Shown here: positions 1 to 9,029 of the stretch, in pieces
Layout: every line of letters starts with the position of its first letter
Position numbering within the stretch: position 1 is the stretch's first letter
Assembly: GCA_021740175.1 (NCBI GenBank)
Contig: JAIPAH010000006.1
Coordinates: forward strand, 1 to 46,464
Direction of reading: 5' to 3'
Origin: Bacteroidales bacterium
GTDB taxonomy: Bacteria > Bacteroidota > Bacteroidia > Bacteroidales > JAIPAH01
Length of the DNA stretch: 46,464 nt
Made by a program: the position numbers and the translations under genes
Notes under the pieces: model-generated
Told to the model about the DNA's origin: nothing
The model's database searches: none
Seen by the model: the letters and a program-made list of their open reading frames with translations, nothing else

Positions 1-389
1 TTCCGTACAATCGCTTTGAGCTTTTTCATAGTCAGGGAAGCTTGGGTGACCATAAGCAGAGCCGGGTTTTCTTTTGTGTTGACAACGGAAAGCAACACAC
101 TGCTCTCACTCATGGCCGATTTCAAGGATTTATGCCTGGATGTTAGTTTTTTCAGAGTTTGCAGATTGTTATAGACTTTTTGTAATCCCGGATTATTTTT
201 TTTGATGTCCCAGATGCTGGATTTTGAATAAGTATTCCACAGGGATAAGAAGTTGTTGGTTTCAAGTACTAAAGCCGAACGCGTGGGAATAAAACGGAAC
301 GAAGAAACGCCTTTTTCATTATAAAAGCTATCACATGAGCTCAGAATTATTGAAATGACTGCTGCAAGTATGAAAAGATTCTTTTTCAT
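1..389 (-). CDS. Predicted lipoprotein, N-terminal part (cut by window edge)
   Basis: This is an open frame that runs off the left edge, so only about 129 residues are visible. It begins with ATG and a lipoprotein signal: MKKNLFILAAVISIILSS followed by Cys19 (lipobox LSSC), so the mature protein should be tethered to a membrane by a lipidated cysteine. The visible mature part has a segment resembling the start of DUF3352-type proteins (Pro-Thr-x-Ser-Ala-Leu-Val-x-Glu, then a Trp about ten residues later), but that assignment is tentative. It lies 237 bp downstream of rnhB on the same strand, and I see no clear -7 box before it. The function is unknown. Confidence 0.75.
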   Translation of the reverse strand, partial: MKKNLFILAAVISIILSSCDSFYNEKGVSSFRFIPTRSALVLETNNFLSLWNTYSKSSIWDIKKNNPGLQKVYNNLQTLKKLTSRHKSLKSAMSESSVLLSVVNTKENPALLMVTQASLTMKKLKAIVR

Positions 390-626
390 AAAAATTAATG
401 GTGTTTTCTTTGTTCGTACTATTTGGTTTTTATGGCTCCAGTCCAACACAAATCGTTGATAAATTTAAAAAATTATGTTTTAAAAAATCATTGAACTTTC
501 TCAACATGTTCAAAAACGAAGATAGTTAATTTTTTCAAATCAATTTACATTCAGAATCAGGCGTTCAAAATCTAATAAGGTTTTTTCTATAGAATGATTT
601 TCAGATAAAAACCGCTCAAGAATTAT

Positions 627-1223
627 TCAGAAGTCGAATTTATATTGGCGGTTAATTTTAAATGAAAACCGATGTAATGATGAACGTCCATACCGGAGAA
701 TGGCATCGATATGTTTCTGAGTACCATAGCCTTTGTTTTTTTTCCATTGATAGACAGGGTGATGTTCATGCATTTTTTCCATGTATTCATCCCGGTGGGT
801 TTTAGCCAGGATTGAAGCAGCAGCAATTGAATAATAGACGCTATCTCCTTTGATGATGCATTGATGGGGGATTTTTTTCATGGGGTTGAAGCCGTTTCCG
901 TCAACGAGCAAAAATTCGGGTTGGGTGGTGAGTTTATTGACAGCTAGGTGCATGGCCAGGTATGAAGCATTACGGATGTTTATTTTGTCGATCGTATGGT
1001 TGTCTACCGAGCCAATGGCCCAAGCTGTAGCATTTTTTTCTATTTCCTGCCGCAGCGTATCTCGCTGTTTTTTGGTCAACTTTTTCGAGTCTGTAAGAAT
1101 GTCATTGCTATAATCCGGCGGTAGTATCACTGCTGCTGCAAATACCGGCCCGGCCAGGCATCCCCGTCCCGCTTCATCAACCCCCGCTTCTGTTTTATGT
1201 TTATGCAGATGATTTTTGAGCAT
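627..1223 (-). CDS. rnhB: Ribonuclease HII
   Basis: RNase HII removes ribonucleotides from DNA and RNA from RNA:DNA hybrids in the cytoplasm. The 198-residue length is normal. The hallmark GVDEAGRGCLAGPV near residue 14 supplies the first Asp-Glu of the metal site; further acidic residues are in LLVDGNGF (about 107) and KGDSVYYSIAAASILAK (about 126), a stretch typical of the family. It is the last gene of a minus-strand unit, starting one base after the stop of the membrane-protein gene, so it is probably translated from a shared mRNA. Family identity is secure. Confidence 0.95.
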   Translation of the reverse strand: MLKNHLHKHKTEAGVDEAGRGCLAGPVFAAAVILPPDYSNDILTDSKKLTKKQRDTLRQEIEKNATAWAIGSVDNHTIDKINIRNASYLAMHLAVNKLTTQPEFLLVDGNGFNPMKKIPHQCIIKGDSVYYSIAAASILAKTHRDEYMEKMHEHHPVYQWKKNKGYGTQKHIDAILRYGRSSLHRFSFKINRQYKFDF

Positions 1224-1224
1224 T

Positions 1225-2196
1225 TTATAAAACGCGTTCTATTACAATTGCAATTATAATCAATAGTAACGCCCAATCTTTATTCCGCTCCTTTTTAATA
1301 CTCATGATGAGCCGCGCCAGGGTAATGGATAAAGGAATAAAAAGCATATAGATGTGATATTCCCAATAACGGGGATTGATAAAAAGAACCAAAAGCGAAA
1401 TAAGGGCAAGGAAGATGATCACATTTAATCGCTTACGAGTGCGGATGATGGTTTCATCAAGTTTAAAGATCATCCTTGGTATCGTGATAAGTGTAAAAAA
1501 ACCCAGAACAAGTATGAAAGGAAGATGTTGGTGGGATATGTCAGGATAACCCGTTTTTAAATTATTAAAATAGGAAGCATAGCTTTCCAGGAAAAGCTGG
1601 TAATTATCAGCGAGGTAAAAGTATGAAGCCGTAAAAATGAATACAACAGTGATTCCGCTTAGCGAAGCAGCCCATTCCCTAAAGCTATAACTACGATATA
1701 TGACAAAGGTGATCCAAATGAGCAGAAGTAAAATAAGGTTCTCTGGGATAATGAGGGCAGCAATACCCATTACGAAGGATGCATTGAAAATAAATAGCAA
1801 AGGTTCACGCTTGGAATATAGTTCTAACAGGTAATAGAGCAAGAGAATGACAAAGAAATTGGAAATCAAGGCTGGGGTAAGGGTGAGAAAGTGCTGGTAG
1901 AAACTCATAAACAAAAGATAAATCAATGAAGGAAGTAAGTTGGTTAAGCGAAAGATTTTGAAGCGACCGGCAATAGAAGAAATCATAAAGCTCTCGAGCA
2001 AGACCAGCAGCAAAGCTATGACAGATGTTATCCAGTTGTGTTCTATAGAAAAAAGGGGGGAGGAAAGGGGTGCAACGCCTAAGGAAGGCAAAGGAGGAAA
2101 ATCTATATTAAAACCTCCTAACCAGATGATTATGCTGGCTAATAAGATGGTAAATATCTCGGTTTGGTAATTGTTTCGAAAAAAACTGACAATCAT
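1225..2196 (-). CDS. Multi-pass membrane protein, DUF6427-like
   Basis: This 323-residue protein is almost entirely hydrophobic, with roughly nine to ten membrane-spanning stretches separated by short basic loops (for example SKREP, KLDETIIRTRKR, SIKKERNKDW). I see no catalytic motif. Size, composition and position next to purD fit the Bacteroidota family DUF6427, which has no established function. Its ATG overlaps the purD stop by 4 bp (ATGA), and rnhB starts one base after its own stop, indicating translational coupling. The DUF number is recalled from neighbourhood and topology and was not checked by search. Confidence 0.75.
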   Translation of the reverse strand: MIVSFFRNNYQTEIFTILLASIIIWLGGFNIDFPPLPSLGVAPLSSPLFSIEHNWITSVIALLLVLLESFMISSIAGRFKIFRLTNLLPSLIYLLFMSFYQHFLTLTPALISNFFVILLLYYLLELYSKREPLLFIFNASFVMGIAALIIPENLILLLLIWITFVIYRSYSFREWAASLSGITVVFIFTASYFYLADNYQLFLESYASYFNNLKTGYPDISHQHLPFILVLGFFTLITIPRMIFKLDETIIRTRKRLNVIIFLALISLLVLFINPRYWEYHIYMLFIPLSITLARLIMSIKKERNKDWALLLIIIAIVIERVL

Positions 2197-3479
2197 TTAT
2201 TTAGATATTTTAGCAAATCCTGTCCGATATCTTTTCTATAATATTTCCCTTCAAAGTGAACATTCTTACATCCTGCATAGGTTTCTTCAAGAGCCGCTTC
2301 AAGCGAGTCTCCCATGCCTGTAATAGCCATTACACGCCCGCCGCTGGTTTCGAGATGAGCATTTTCTTTTGTTCCTGCATGGAATATAAGGCTATTTTGC
2401 CCTTGTGAAATTCCGGTAATTTCCTTTCCCTTTTCATATTTTCCCGGATAGCCACCGGAGACAAGCATAACAGAAACCGAATGCCGGGGATCGATCGCCA
2501 GGGATTTTTCTTTTAAATGACCGGTTGCCGACGCATGCATTAAATCCAGCAGATCTGTTTTTATTCTTGGGATAATCGATTCGGCTTCAGGGTCGCCCAT
2601 TCTTGCGTTGTATTCGATCATGTACGGGTCGTCATCCACCTTCATTAAACCGAAAAAAATAAATCCTTTATAATCAATTCTCTCCTCCTGAAGCCCTTTA
2701 ATAGTAGGCTGGATGATGCGTTGTTCGACTTTATCCATAAAGTCTTTCCCGGCAAAGGGGACGGGACTTATCGATCCCATACCCCCTGTATTCAATCCTG
2801 TGTCGCCTTCTCCCACACGTTTGTAGTCTTTTGCCGATGGTAAAATTTTATAGTCACTACCGTCGGTGATTACAAATACCGATAGCTCTATCCCTTCCAA
2901 AAATTTTTCAATGACGACTTTCCGGGAGGCTTCTCCGAATTTGTCGTGTTCAAGCATTGACGTTAATTCGCTATGAGCTTGTTGCTTATCATGGCAAATG
3001 ACTACTCCTTTCCCCGCGGCCAGTCCGTCGGCTTTGATGACATAAGGGGGCGTGAGATTTTCCAGGTATTCAAGGGCTTTATTCGGTTCTTTCTTATGAA
3101 AAGTCTTATAAGGGGCCGTTGGGATGTTATACTTTTCCATAAAGCTTTTTGCCCAATCTTTGCTCCCTTCAAGGTTGGCACCTTTGCTGTCGGGCCCGAA
3201 GACAGGAATATGTGTAAGTCTTTCATCATTCTGAAAGAAATCCTTAATTCCTTTTACAAGAGGAGCCTCAGGTCCTACTACCACAAGGTCTATGGATTTA
3301 TCCAATGCCTGGGTTTTTATTTGTTCAAAGTCGTCAACGGCGATGCTTATATTATGGGCTATACTTTTCGTTCCGCCATTCCCGGGGACAACGTACAGGT
3401 TTCTAAGTAGCGGACTTTGTTTGATTTTCCAAGCGATGGCATGCTCTCTGCCACCGCCGCCAATTACCAAAACATTCAT
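2193..3479 (-). CDS. purD: Phosphoribosylamine--glycine ligase
   Basis: PurD (GAR synthetase) joins glycine to 5-phosphoribosylamine with ATP, the second step of purine synthesis. The 428 residues match the usual length. The N-terminal MNVLVIGGGGREHAIAWK is the family signature; the ATP-grasp region contains PYVIKADGLAAGKGV (about 147-161) and FFGLMKVDDDPYMIEYNARMGDPE (about 275-298), which holds the metal-binding Glu and Asn. The gene overlaps both neighbours by 4 bp (glycosyltransferase upstream, membrane protein downstream), an unusual setting for a purine gene since no other pur gene is present. Confidence 0.96.
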   Translation of the reverse strand: MNVLVIGGGGREHAIAWKIKQSPLLRNLYVVPGNGGTKSIAHNISIAVDDFEQIKTQALDKSIDLVVVGPEAPLVKGIKDFFQNDERLTHIPVFGPDSKGANLEGSKDWAKSFMEKYNIPTAPYKTFHKKEPNKALEYLENLTPPYVIKADGLAAGKGVVICHDKQQAHSELTSMLEHDKFGEASRKVVIEKFLEGIELSVFVITDGSDYKILPSAKDYKRVGEGDTGLNTGGMGSISPVPFAGKDFMDKVEQRIIQPTIKGLQEERIDYKGFIFFGLMKVDDDPYMIEYNARMGDPEAESIIPRIKTDLLDLMHASATGHLKEKSLAIDPRHSVSVMLVSGGYPGKYEKGKEITGISQGQNSLIFHAGTKENAHLETSGGRVMAITGMGDSLEAALEETYAGCKNVHFEGKYYRKDIGQDLLKYLNK

Positions 3480-4603
3480 GAGTTATAAGCTTTTTCTATG
3501 GATTTCCACATTTTATCGGCTGTTTGCTGCCATGAGAATTTGCTGGCTTGCACACTGCCCTTCTCGATTAACGTCTTTCTCAACGCATCACTGCCTGCTA
3601 TTTTTTTCATTGCTGAGGCAATGGCGTTGGCCGAAAAAGGATCGACTATCAATGCCGCCTCGCCTGCAACTTCGGGCATGGAAGTAAGGTTTGAAGTAAT
3701 AACAGGTGTGTTGGCGTAAAATGCCTCAACAATAGGAATACCAAAGCCTTCAAAATAAGACACATACGTTAGAGCTTCTGCCGATCCCATAATATTTATT
3801 AATTCCTCTATACTGACCCTTCCGGCAAAAATGATTTCATCTTTACAGCTTAAAGCTTCGTAAGTTTTTTGGATATCCCTGGTCCACCATTTTTTATTCC
3901 CTGCGATAAGGAGCTTATGTGGATGATCGGTACGAAATTTAAATTGTTCAAAAGCCTTGAAAAGGTTGACGAGATTTTTGCGGGGATGCAAGGCTCCTAT
4001 AAATAAGAAATAGGGTTGGCCTTGTGTATATTTTTGCCGCATGGATTGAATAGTATTCTCCGAAGCCGGTTTAAATGAGGGGTTAGCCCCGTTATACACT
4101 ACATCTATCTTTTCAGGATTCACATTGTATTGTCCGACAATATCTTTTTTTGAATACTCCGATACTGTGGCAATTCTTTTGGCTTTGTGAGCAAACTTCG
4201 GGAAGAAAGTCCTGTAATATTTTCGTTCGAGATAAGGAAGGTCATCAGGATAATGTTCAAAATTTAAATCATGGAAGACGGGTAACTGGGGGACTGATGT
4301 GTTTAAAGAAATATAGCCGTCGGGCGAGATAAACAAATCGACTTTATGCTTTTTTAAAGCCCACGGTATTGAAAAGTTAAACCATGTGTAATATAACAGC
4401 GGATGTCGCGCTTGCGGGGGCAAAGAAACAGGTTTTATATTGTCGGAAAAAACAAAATCGGAGTTATAACTCCTGTCGAAAAGAAAAACAAAATCCACTT
4501 CAGGATGCTGGGCGGTAATTCTTTTGAAAGTTTCAACCGTAAACCAGCCAATTCCTTCGAGTTTTTCTTTGATAAGAAGTCGTGTGTTTACTGCTATCTT
4601 CAC
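3476..4603 (-). CDS. Glycosyltransferase family 4 protein
   Basis: This is a retaining GT-B glycosyltransferase that probably transfers a sugar from an activated donor to a cell-surface glycan on the cytoplasmic face. It starts with GTG (MKIAVNTRLL). The C-terminal Rossmann half shows FLFIGALHPRKNLVNLFKAF (about 198) and the donor-site EGFGIPIVEAF (about 288-298), the GT4 E-x7-E pattern. It is first in the minus-strand unit with purD and sits divergent from the Wzz/O-antigen ligase genes, so a role in the same surface polysaccharide is plausible. The exact sugar and acceptor cannot be told from sequence. Confidence 0.88.
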   Translation of the reverse strand: MKIAVNTRLLIKEKLEGIGWFTVETFKRITAQHPEVDFVFLFDRSYNSDFVFSDNIKPVSLPPQARHPLLYYTWFNFSIPWALKKHKVDLFISPDGYISLNTSVPQLPVFHDLNFEHYPDDLPYLERKYYRTFFPKFAHKAKRIATVSEYSKKDIVGQYNVNPEKIDVVYNGANPSFKPASENTIQSMRQKYTQGQPYFLFIGALHPRKNLVNLFKAFEQFKFRTDHPHKLLIAGNKKWWTRDIQKTYEALSCKDEIIFAGRVSIEELINIMGSAEALTYVSYFEGFGIPIVEAFYANTPVITSNLTSMPEVAGEAALIVDPFSANAIASAMKKIAGSDALRKTLIEKGSVQASKFSWQQTADKMWKSIEKAYNS

Positions 4604-4623
4604 TATTCTTTAATTTATTGCTG

Positions 4624-4631
4624 CAAAGGTA
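4624..4631 (-). promoter_or_regulatory. -7 box of the glycosyltransferase-purD unit
   Basis: Read on the minus strand this is TACCTTTG, an exact match to the Bacteroidota -7 consensus TAnnTTTG. It lies 20 bases before the GTG start of the glycosyltransferase. I see no convincing TTTG -33 element at the usual 19-21 bp spacing, so the call rests on the -7 box and its position. Confidence 0.5.
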
Positions 4632-4695
4632 GATTTTTTAACAGTTATCGCTCGAATTAAATAAGCAAATTTATCGTAGGGTTGCCTAAAACTGG

Positions 4696-4726
4696 GTTGT
4701 GGTGTATCTAAATTTTCCTATTTTTG
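4696..4726 (+). promoter_or_regulatory. Promoter of the polysaccharide unit
   Basis: GTTG at 4696-4699, a 19-bp spacer and TATTTTTG at 4719-4726 reproduce the Bacteroidota primary sigma promoter (TTTG, 19-21 bp, TAnnTTTG) with one mismatch in the -33 box. The ATG of the first Wzz-like gene follows at 4759, giving an expected leader of roughly 25-30 nt. Confidence 0.62.
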
Positions 4727-4758
4727 AAAGATAAAATTACGTTTACATATAAAACAAT

Positions 4759-5802
4759 ATGAATCAGGAAAAAGAAGAATTCAAAGACTTTGACTTAAGC
4801 CGGCTGTTCTTATTCTTATACAAGTATCGAAAGCCGCTGATTATTGTTACCGTAGGAGCCATTTTTTTATCAGTACTTTTTTCTTCCCCGTGGTTTATCA
4901 CACCAAAGTATGAATCGGAAGTGATAATGTATCCTTCTTCTTCGAACTCAATTTCAAAAGCATTACTTGCCGAAAATCAAGGTGATGAAAGGGGTATACT
5001 CGAGTATGGCGAAGAAGCCGCCACGGAGCAAATGTTACAGCTTTTGTCCTCGACCCGTATTCGCTCTAAAATAATTTCAAAATATAATTTGATGGAGCAT
5101 TACCATATTGATCCTTCATCAAAGAATGCCCAAACTAAGCTTTATGATGCTTATGATAAAAATATCAACTTCAGCCGCACAGAATATATGGCCGTGAAGG
5201 TCAGTGTGATGGATAAAGATGCTCAGTTAGCTGCTAAGATGGCTAATGATATAGTCGATATCCTGGACTCTGTAAGAAACAATATCGCCAAAGAAAGGGC
5301 CATGAAAGCCTACAATATTGTTAAAGATGAATATTTAGACCTGAAGAAGGAAATTAAGAAAATGGAGGATTCGTTAACGAAATTACGCCGCCTGGGCGTT
5401 CATGATTATGAATCTCAAGCCGAAAGGTTTAATCAACAAATGGCCAGGGAGATAGCTAATGGCGACCAGCAGGGTGTTAAAGCGCTGGAAAAGAAAATGG
5501 AGGTATTGGCGGAATATGGCAGTGGCTACGAAGGATTAAGCCAGCAGCTGGAATATGAAAGAGAGAAGCTGAGCCACCTTAAACGCAAATACCGGGAGGC
5601 GAAGGTGGATGCATTTAAGGTGTTGCCTCAGAAATTTGTCGTTGACCATGCTTATAAGTCTGAAAAGACAGCCTATCCGTTGAGGTGGTTGATAGTAACC
5701 GTAGCTACCCTGTCGGCTCTCATAATGACAATAATCGTGCTTATAGTTTTGAAGAATATAAGAGAATTGCGAAGGTATTTAAAGAGCTCAAACAAAAAAT
5801 AA
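4759..5802 (+). CDS. Wzz-type chain-length determinant protein (first copy)
   Basis: This 347-residue inner-membrane protein has the polysaccharide co-polymerase plan: a short cytoplasmic N-terminus, TM1 at about 29-48, the family turn PWFITPKYESEV just after it, a long periplasmic coiled-coil region rich in Lys/Glu (about 170-290), then the Pro-rich approach AYPLRWLIV and TM2 (about 308-332). Such proteins set O-antigen or exopolysaccharide chain length. There is no C-terminal tyrosine kinase domain and no Tyr-rich tail. A second, diverged copy follows 41 bp downstream and then an O-antigen ligase, so the three probably form one operon. Confidence 0.85.
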   Translation: MNQEKEEFKDFDLSRLFLFLYKYRKPLIIVTVGAIFLSVLFSSPWFITPKYESEVIMYPSSSNSISKALLAENQGDERGILEYGEEAATEQMLQLLSSTRIRSKIISKYNLMEHYHIDPSSKNAQTKLYDAYDKNINFSRTEYMAVKVSVMDKDAQLAAKMANDIVDILDSVRNNIAKERAMKAYNIVKDEYLDLKKEIKKMEDSLTKLRRLGVHDYESQAERFNQQMAREIANGDQQGVKALEKKMEVLAEYGSGYEGLSQQLEYEREKLSHLKRKYREAKVDAFKVLPQKFVVDHAYKSEKTAYPLRWLIVTVATLSALIMTIIVLIVLKNIRELRRYLKSSNKK

Positions 5803-5843
5803 TCATACTCTAAAAAACTCATTTATAAAAGAAAATCGGAAAA

Positions 5844-6815
5844 ATGGATAAATATTTTGAAAACGTTAGTCTGGTAACACTCGTATGGAAATGGAAGTGG
5901 CATTTACTTGCCACCATTATAGGAGCTGCAATTCTGGCCGCTATTTTTTCAGGTCCGTATTTTATTACACCAAAATATAAATCCCGGGCAGTCATCTATC
6001 CATCGAATATCGCACCATACTCGGAGGAAAGTGAAACCGAGCAGTTGCTACAATGGTTACACTCCCGGGATATTAAAGATAGCGTTATTCAGCGGTTTAA
6101 CCTTGCCGAACATTATGAAATTGATACGGGGTATAAACACTATTATTCGACTATGCTTTGGGAGTACGACCAAAATGTCTCTATTAGCAAAACGCAATAT
6201 GAGTCGATAGAAATCAAAGTTTTGGATAAGGACCCAAAAAAGGCCAAAGATATGGTTGATGAGATCATTGATTTGGTAAACAATAAGATACAACGAATGC
6301 ATCGTGATAAGTATCGGGAAGTAGTGAAAATTTCCAGGAGGATGCTTATACGTAAAGAAAAGGAGCTGGATTCTATCAAGGAAAAAATGCGATCTTTTGG
6401 TATTGAACATGGAATCTATGACGTTGAAGGGCAATCGAAAGAAGTTACCGAAGGATTTCTCAAAACCGTAGATAGCGACGCCGCTCCTAATTATATTAAT
6501 GAAAAAGGTGTAAGGCAGTTAAATGAAGCTCTCAAATCCCGAGGAGGAGAGTTTTTGATGCATAAAGCTTATTTGTCTCATCTCATGGGGCGATATAATG
6601 AGTTAAAAACCGAATATGAGGAAGCCTTACGTAATGTTAAAAAAGAGTTTACGTTTACCAATGCGGTTACTACACCTTATGTATCTGATAAAAAGGACTA
6701 TCCCACAAGATGGTTGATTGTTTTCTATGCAGTTGCTGCAGCGCTGTTCCTTGCTGTTGTTGTAATTGCAATACTTGAAAAACAAAATAAGTTGAAGGCA
6801 CGAGACCAAAATTAA
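5844..6815 (+). CDS. Wzz-type chain-length determinant protein (second copy)
   Basis: This 323-residue paralogue has the same two-TM architecture: TM1 about 22-40 followed by GPYFITPKYKSRAVIYPS, a periplasmic helical region, and DYPTRWLIV leading into TM2 (about 290-312). It lacks the roughly 20-residue insert that follows the YPSS motif in the first copy. Clear shared landmarks (PKY, YPxRWLIV, a TEQ-LLQ stretch) indicate tandem duplication followed by divergence. It may form mixed oligomers with copy one or set a second modal chain length; that is inference. It ends 10 bases before the ligase gene. Confidence 0.84.
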   Translation: MDKYFENVSLVTLVWKWKWHLLATIIGAAILAAIFSGPYFITPKYKSRAVIYPSNIAPYSEESETEQLLQWLHSRDIKDSVIQRFNLAEHYEIDTGYKHYYSTMLWEYDQNVSISKTQYESIEIKVLDKDPKKAKDMVDEIIDLVNNKIQRMHRDKYREVVKISRRMLIRKEKELDSIKEKMRSFGIEHGIYDVEGQSKEVTEGFLKTVDSDAAPNYINEKGVRQLNEALKSRGGEFLMHKAYLSHLMGRYNELKTEYEEALRNVKKEFTFTNAVTTPYVSDKKDYPTRWLIVFYAVAAALFLAVVVIAILEKQNKLKARDQN

Positions 6816-6825
6816 GAGAATAGCT

Positions 6826-8298
6826 TTGACAGAAAGACAGAAAATATTTATTGCCTATATTGTCAGTGGTTTGTTTCTGGCATTCAGTGCATTTTTAATT
6901 GCTACTGAGCGTTTCTGGTTTATTGCAGTTATACCGGTGGTTCTGCTGTTAATCTGGCTCTTTGTTTATAAGCTGGATGTGGTTTTGCTGATAATCACCT
7001 TCTTTACCCCCTTAGCGGTCAAACTCAGTGACATGGAGATGGGCATAAGTGTGTCTTTACCTACTGAGCCCCTTATGCTGGCAGTATTGATATTGTTTTT
7101 TTTAAAAGCTTTATTCGAAAGTGGCTATGACTCCCGTATTTTAAGACATCCTGTAACCCTTGCCATTCTATTCAATTTAACCTGGATGTTTTTTACAAGT
7201 GTGACAAGCGAGATGCCGGTTGTATCCTTTAAGTACTTGCTGTCCCGCTTATGGTTCGTCGTTCCTTTTTATTTCCTGGCTATACTGCTTTTTAAGAAAT
7301 TAAATAATATCAAATATTTCCTTTGGTTATATACCCTTCCTTTGTTGTATGTTATTGCTTATTCCACCATGGTCCTGGCAAGCCATGGTTTTGCCCAGGA
7401 TGTTAGTCATTGGGCCATGTCCCCTTTCTATAACGACCACACCGAATATGGAGCCATACTGGCTTTTCTGCTACCCTTTACCCTTGGCTTTACTTTTTAC
7501 AGGAAATACCCGATTTATTACCGATTGTTTGCTGCCCTTATATCTTTCATTTTATTAGGTGCTTTGTATTTATCTTACAGTCGCGCAGCCTGGGTGAGTT
7601 TTATCGCAGCATTTTTTGTACTAATGGTGATTGTATTGAAAATTAAGTTCAGGTATGTTTTCCTTATAATCGGAATTCTTTTAGGTCTTTTCTTTAGTTT
7701 CAGAACTGAAATTGTTGATAAAATGGAGCAGAATCAACAGGATTCTTCCGGACAGTTTTATAAACATGTGCAATCGATATACAATATTTCTACCGATGCC
7801 TCCAACCTTGAGCGCATAAATCGTTGGAAATCAGCTTTAAGGATGTTTGAAGAGCGCCCCGTTGTCGGTTGGGGGCCTGGAACTTACCAGTTCGTTTATG
7901 CTCCGTTTCAGCGAAGTAAAGAAAAAACTATCATTAGTACTAATTTTGGGAATCGGGGCGATGCTCATAGTGAGTATTTGGGTCCCCTATCCGAGTCGGG
8001 TGTGCTCGGAGCATTATCTATTGTACTGGTGGTTATGCTGGTTTTAAACAGGGCCTTACGTGTCTATAAAGAAAGCGATAACTCCGAAATAAGGATGCTG
8101 GCGTTAAGTTCTTTATTAGCTTTGACTACCTACTTTGTGCACGGGATACTCAATAATTTCCTGAGCCGCGATAAACTCTCCGTCCCTGTTTGGGGTGTTA
8201 TGGCTATTATTGTAGCTTTGGATCTTTATCACCGTTATCGATCCCCAAAAAAGGATGATAAGAATAAAGAAAACAACCCGGAACGGGAGGATACCTAA
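6826..8298 (+). CDS. O-antigen ligase / polymerase family membrane protein
   Basis: This 490-residue polytopic protein has about 11-12 membrane segments. A large periplasmic loop around residues 330-400 carries the Wzy_C (PF04932) landmarks: RxxxWxxAxxMFxxxPVVGWGPGTY, then RGDAHSEYLGPLSESGVLG, including the His-x-Glu-Tyr motif common to WaaL ligases. WaaL joins undecaprenyl-linked O-antigen to lipid A-core on the periplasmic face; Wzy polymerases look alike, so ligase versus polymerase is not settled. The start is TTG at 6826; no in-frame ATG occurs until about residue 71, inside conserved membrane sequence. The C-terminus is a charged Lys/Glu/Asp-rich tail. Confidence 0.85.
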   Translation: MTERQKIFIAYIVSGLFLAFSAFLIATERFWFIAVIPVVLLLIWLFVYKLDVVLLIITFFTPLAVKLSDMEMGISVSLPTEPLMLAVLILFFLKALFESGYDSRILRHPVTLAILFNLTWMFFTSVTSEMPVVSFKYLLSRLWFVVPFYFLAILLFKKLNNIKYFLWLYTLPLLYVIAYSTMVLASHGFAQDVSHWAMSPFYNDHTEYGAILAFLLPFTLGFTFYRKYPIYYRLFAALISFILLGALYLSYSRAAWVSFIAAFFVLMVIVLKIKFRYVFLIIGILLGLFFSFRTEIVDKMEQNQQDSSGQFYKHVQSIYNISTDASNLERINRWKSALRMFEERPVVGWGPGTYQFVYAPFQRSKEKTIISTNFGNRGDAHSEYLGPLSESGVLGALSIVLVVMLVLNRALRVYKESDNSEIRMLALSSLLALTTYFVHGILNNFLSRDKLSVPVWGVMAIIVALDLYHRYRSPKKDDKNKENNPEREDT

Positions 8299-8313
8299 TA
8301 CTATTCCACAAAA

Positions 8314-8349
8314 AAAGCCTTATTAGCTAAATTGGACGAATAAGGCTTT
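8314..8349 (-). terminator. Terminator of the efp transcript (convergent intergenic)
   Basis: The 11-bp arms AAAGCCTTATT (8314-8324) and AATAAGGCTTT (8339-8349) form a perfect stem with a 14-nt loop. Read on the minus strand the stem is followed by a run of T (complement of 8311-8316), so it should end efp mRNA. It may also act on the plus-strand ligase mRNA, though the T-run on that side is poor. Confidence 0.75.
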
Positions 8350-8372
8350 GTATTTTAGTCTAAAAAAAAGAA

Positions 8373-8942
8373 TCACTTATTTTTAACACGTTCCGCATAA
8401 GCGCCGTTACGTGTATCTATTTTAAGAAGCTCTCCCTCGTTTATAAAAAGCGGAACCTTGATATTAGCCCCTGTTTCAAGTGTCGCTTCTTTCATAGTAT
8501 TGGTAGCTGTATTCCCTTTTTCTCCCGGTTCAGTGTAGGTCACCGTAAGCTCTACATAAGGTGGTAATTCGGCTACCAGGGGAGTTTCTGTCTCATCATG
8601 AACCAAGATATCAATGTTTTGCCCTTCTTTTAAAAATTGGGGCGCATTGATGAGCGATTCATCAATAAATGTCTGCTCAAAAGTCTCATTATTCATGAAG
8701 TGATAATTCGTATCTTCTTTATAAAGAAATTGGTAGCTCCTTCTTTCCACTCGCTGGATATCAATTTTTTGACCGGCATTAAAAGTGTGCTGAAATACTT
8801 TTCCCGTTTCAATATGTCTTATTTTTGAGCGAACAAAAGCGCTGCCTTTACCGGGTTTTACATGTTGAAATTCCACTATACTATATAGCTCTCCATTGAG
8901 CTTTATTACCAACCCGTTTTTTATGTCTGAAGTTGTTGCCAT
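8373..8942 (-). CDS. efp: Elongation factor P
   Basis: EF-P binds stalled ribosomes at polyproline stretches and promotes peptide-bond formation. The 189-residue length and three-domain order (KOW-like, then two OB folds) are standard. The tip loop HVKPGKGSAF carries Lys32, the position modified in many bacteria; no modification gene such as epmA/epmB is in the window. The C-terminal signature VPLFINEGELLKIDTRNGAY is intact. It lies 87 bp downstream of lpxA in the lipid A block, an arrangement seen in other Bacteroidota, and ends before a strong terminator. Confidence 0.96.
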   Translation of the reverse strand: MATTSDIKNGLVIKLNGELYSIVEFQHVKPGKGSAFVRSKIRHIETGKVFQHTFNAGQKIDIQRVERRSYQFLYKEDTNYHFMNNETFEQTFIDESLINAPQFLKEGQNIDILVHDETETPLVAELPPYVELTVTYTEPGEKGNTATNTMKEATLETGANIKVPLFINEGELLKIDTRNGAYAERVKNK

Positions 8943-9029
8943 ATTTCCTTATTATTGTTCTTTTTTTGTCTCGTCTCCTTATTATAAAAACTGCCGAAAC
9001 AGCTAAAAATCTCAGGTATAGTCGATTGT

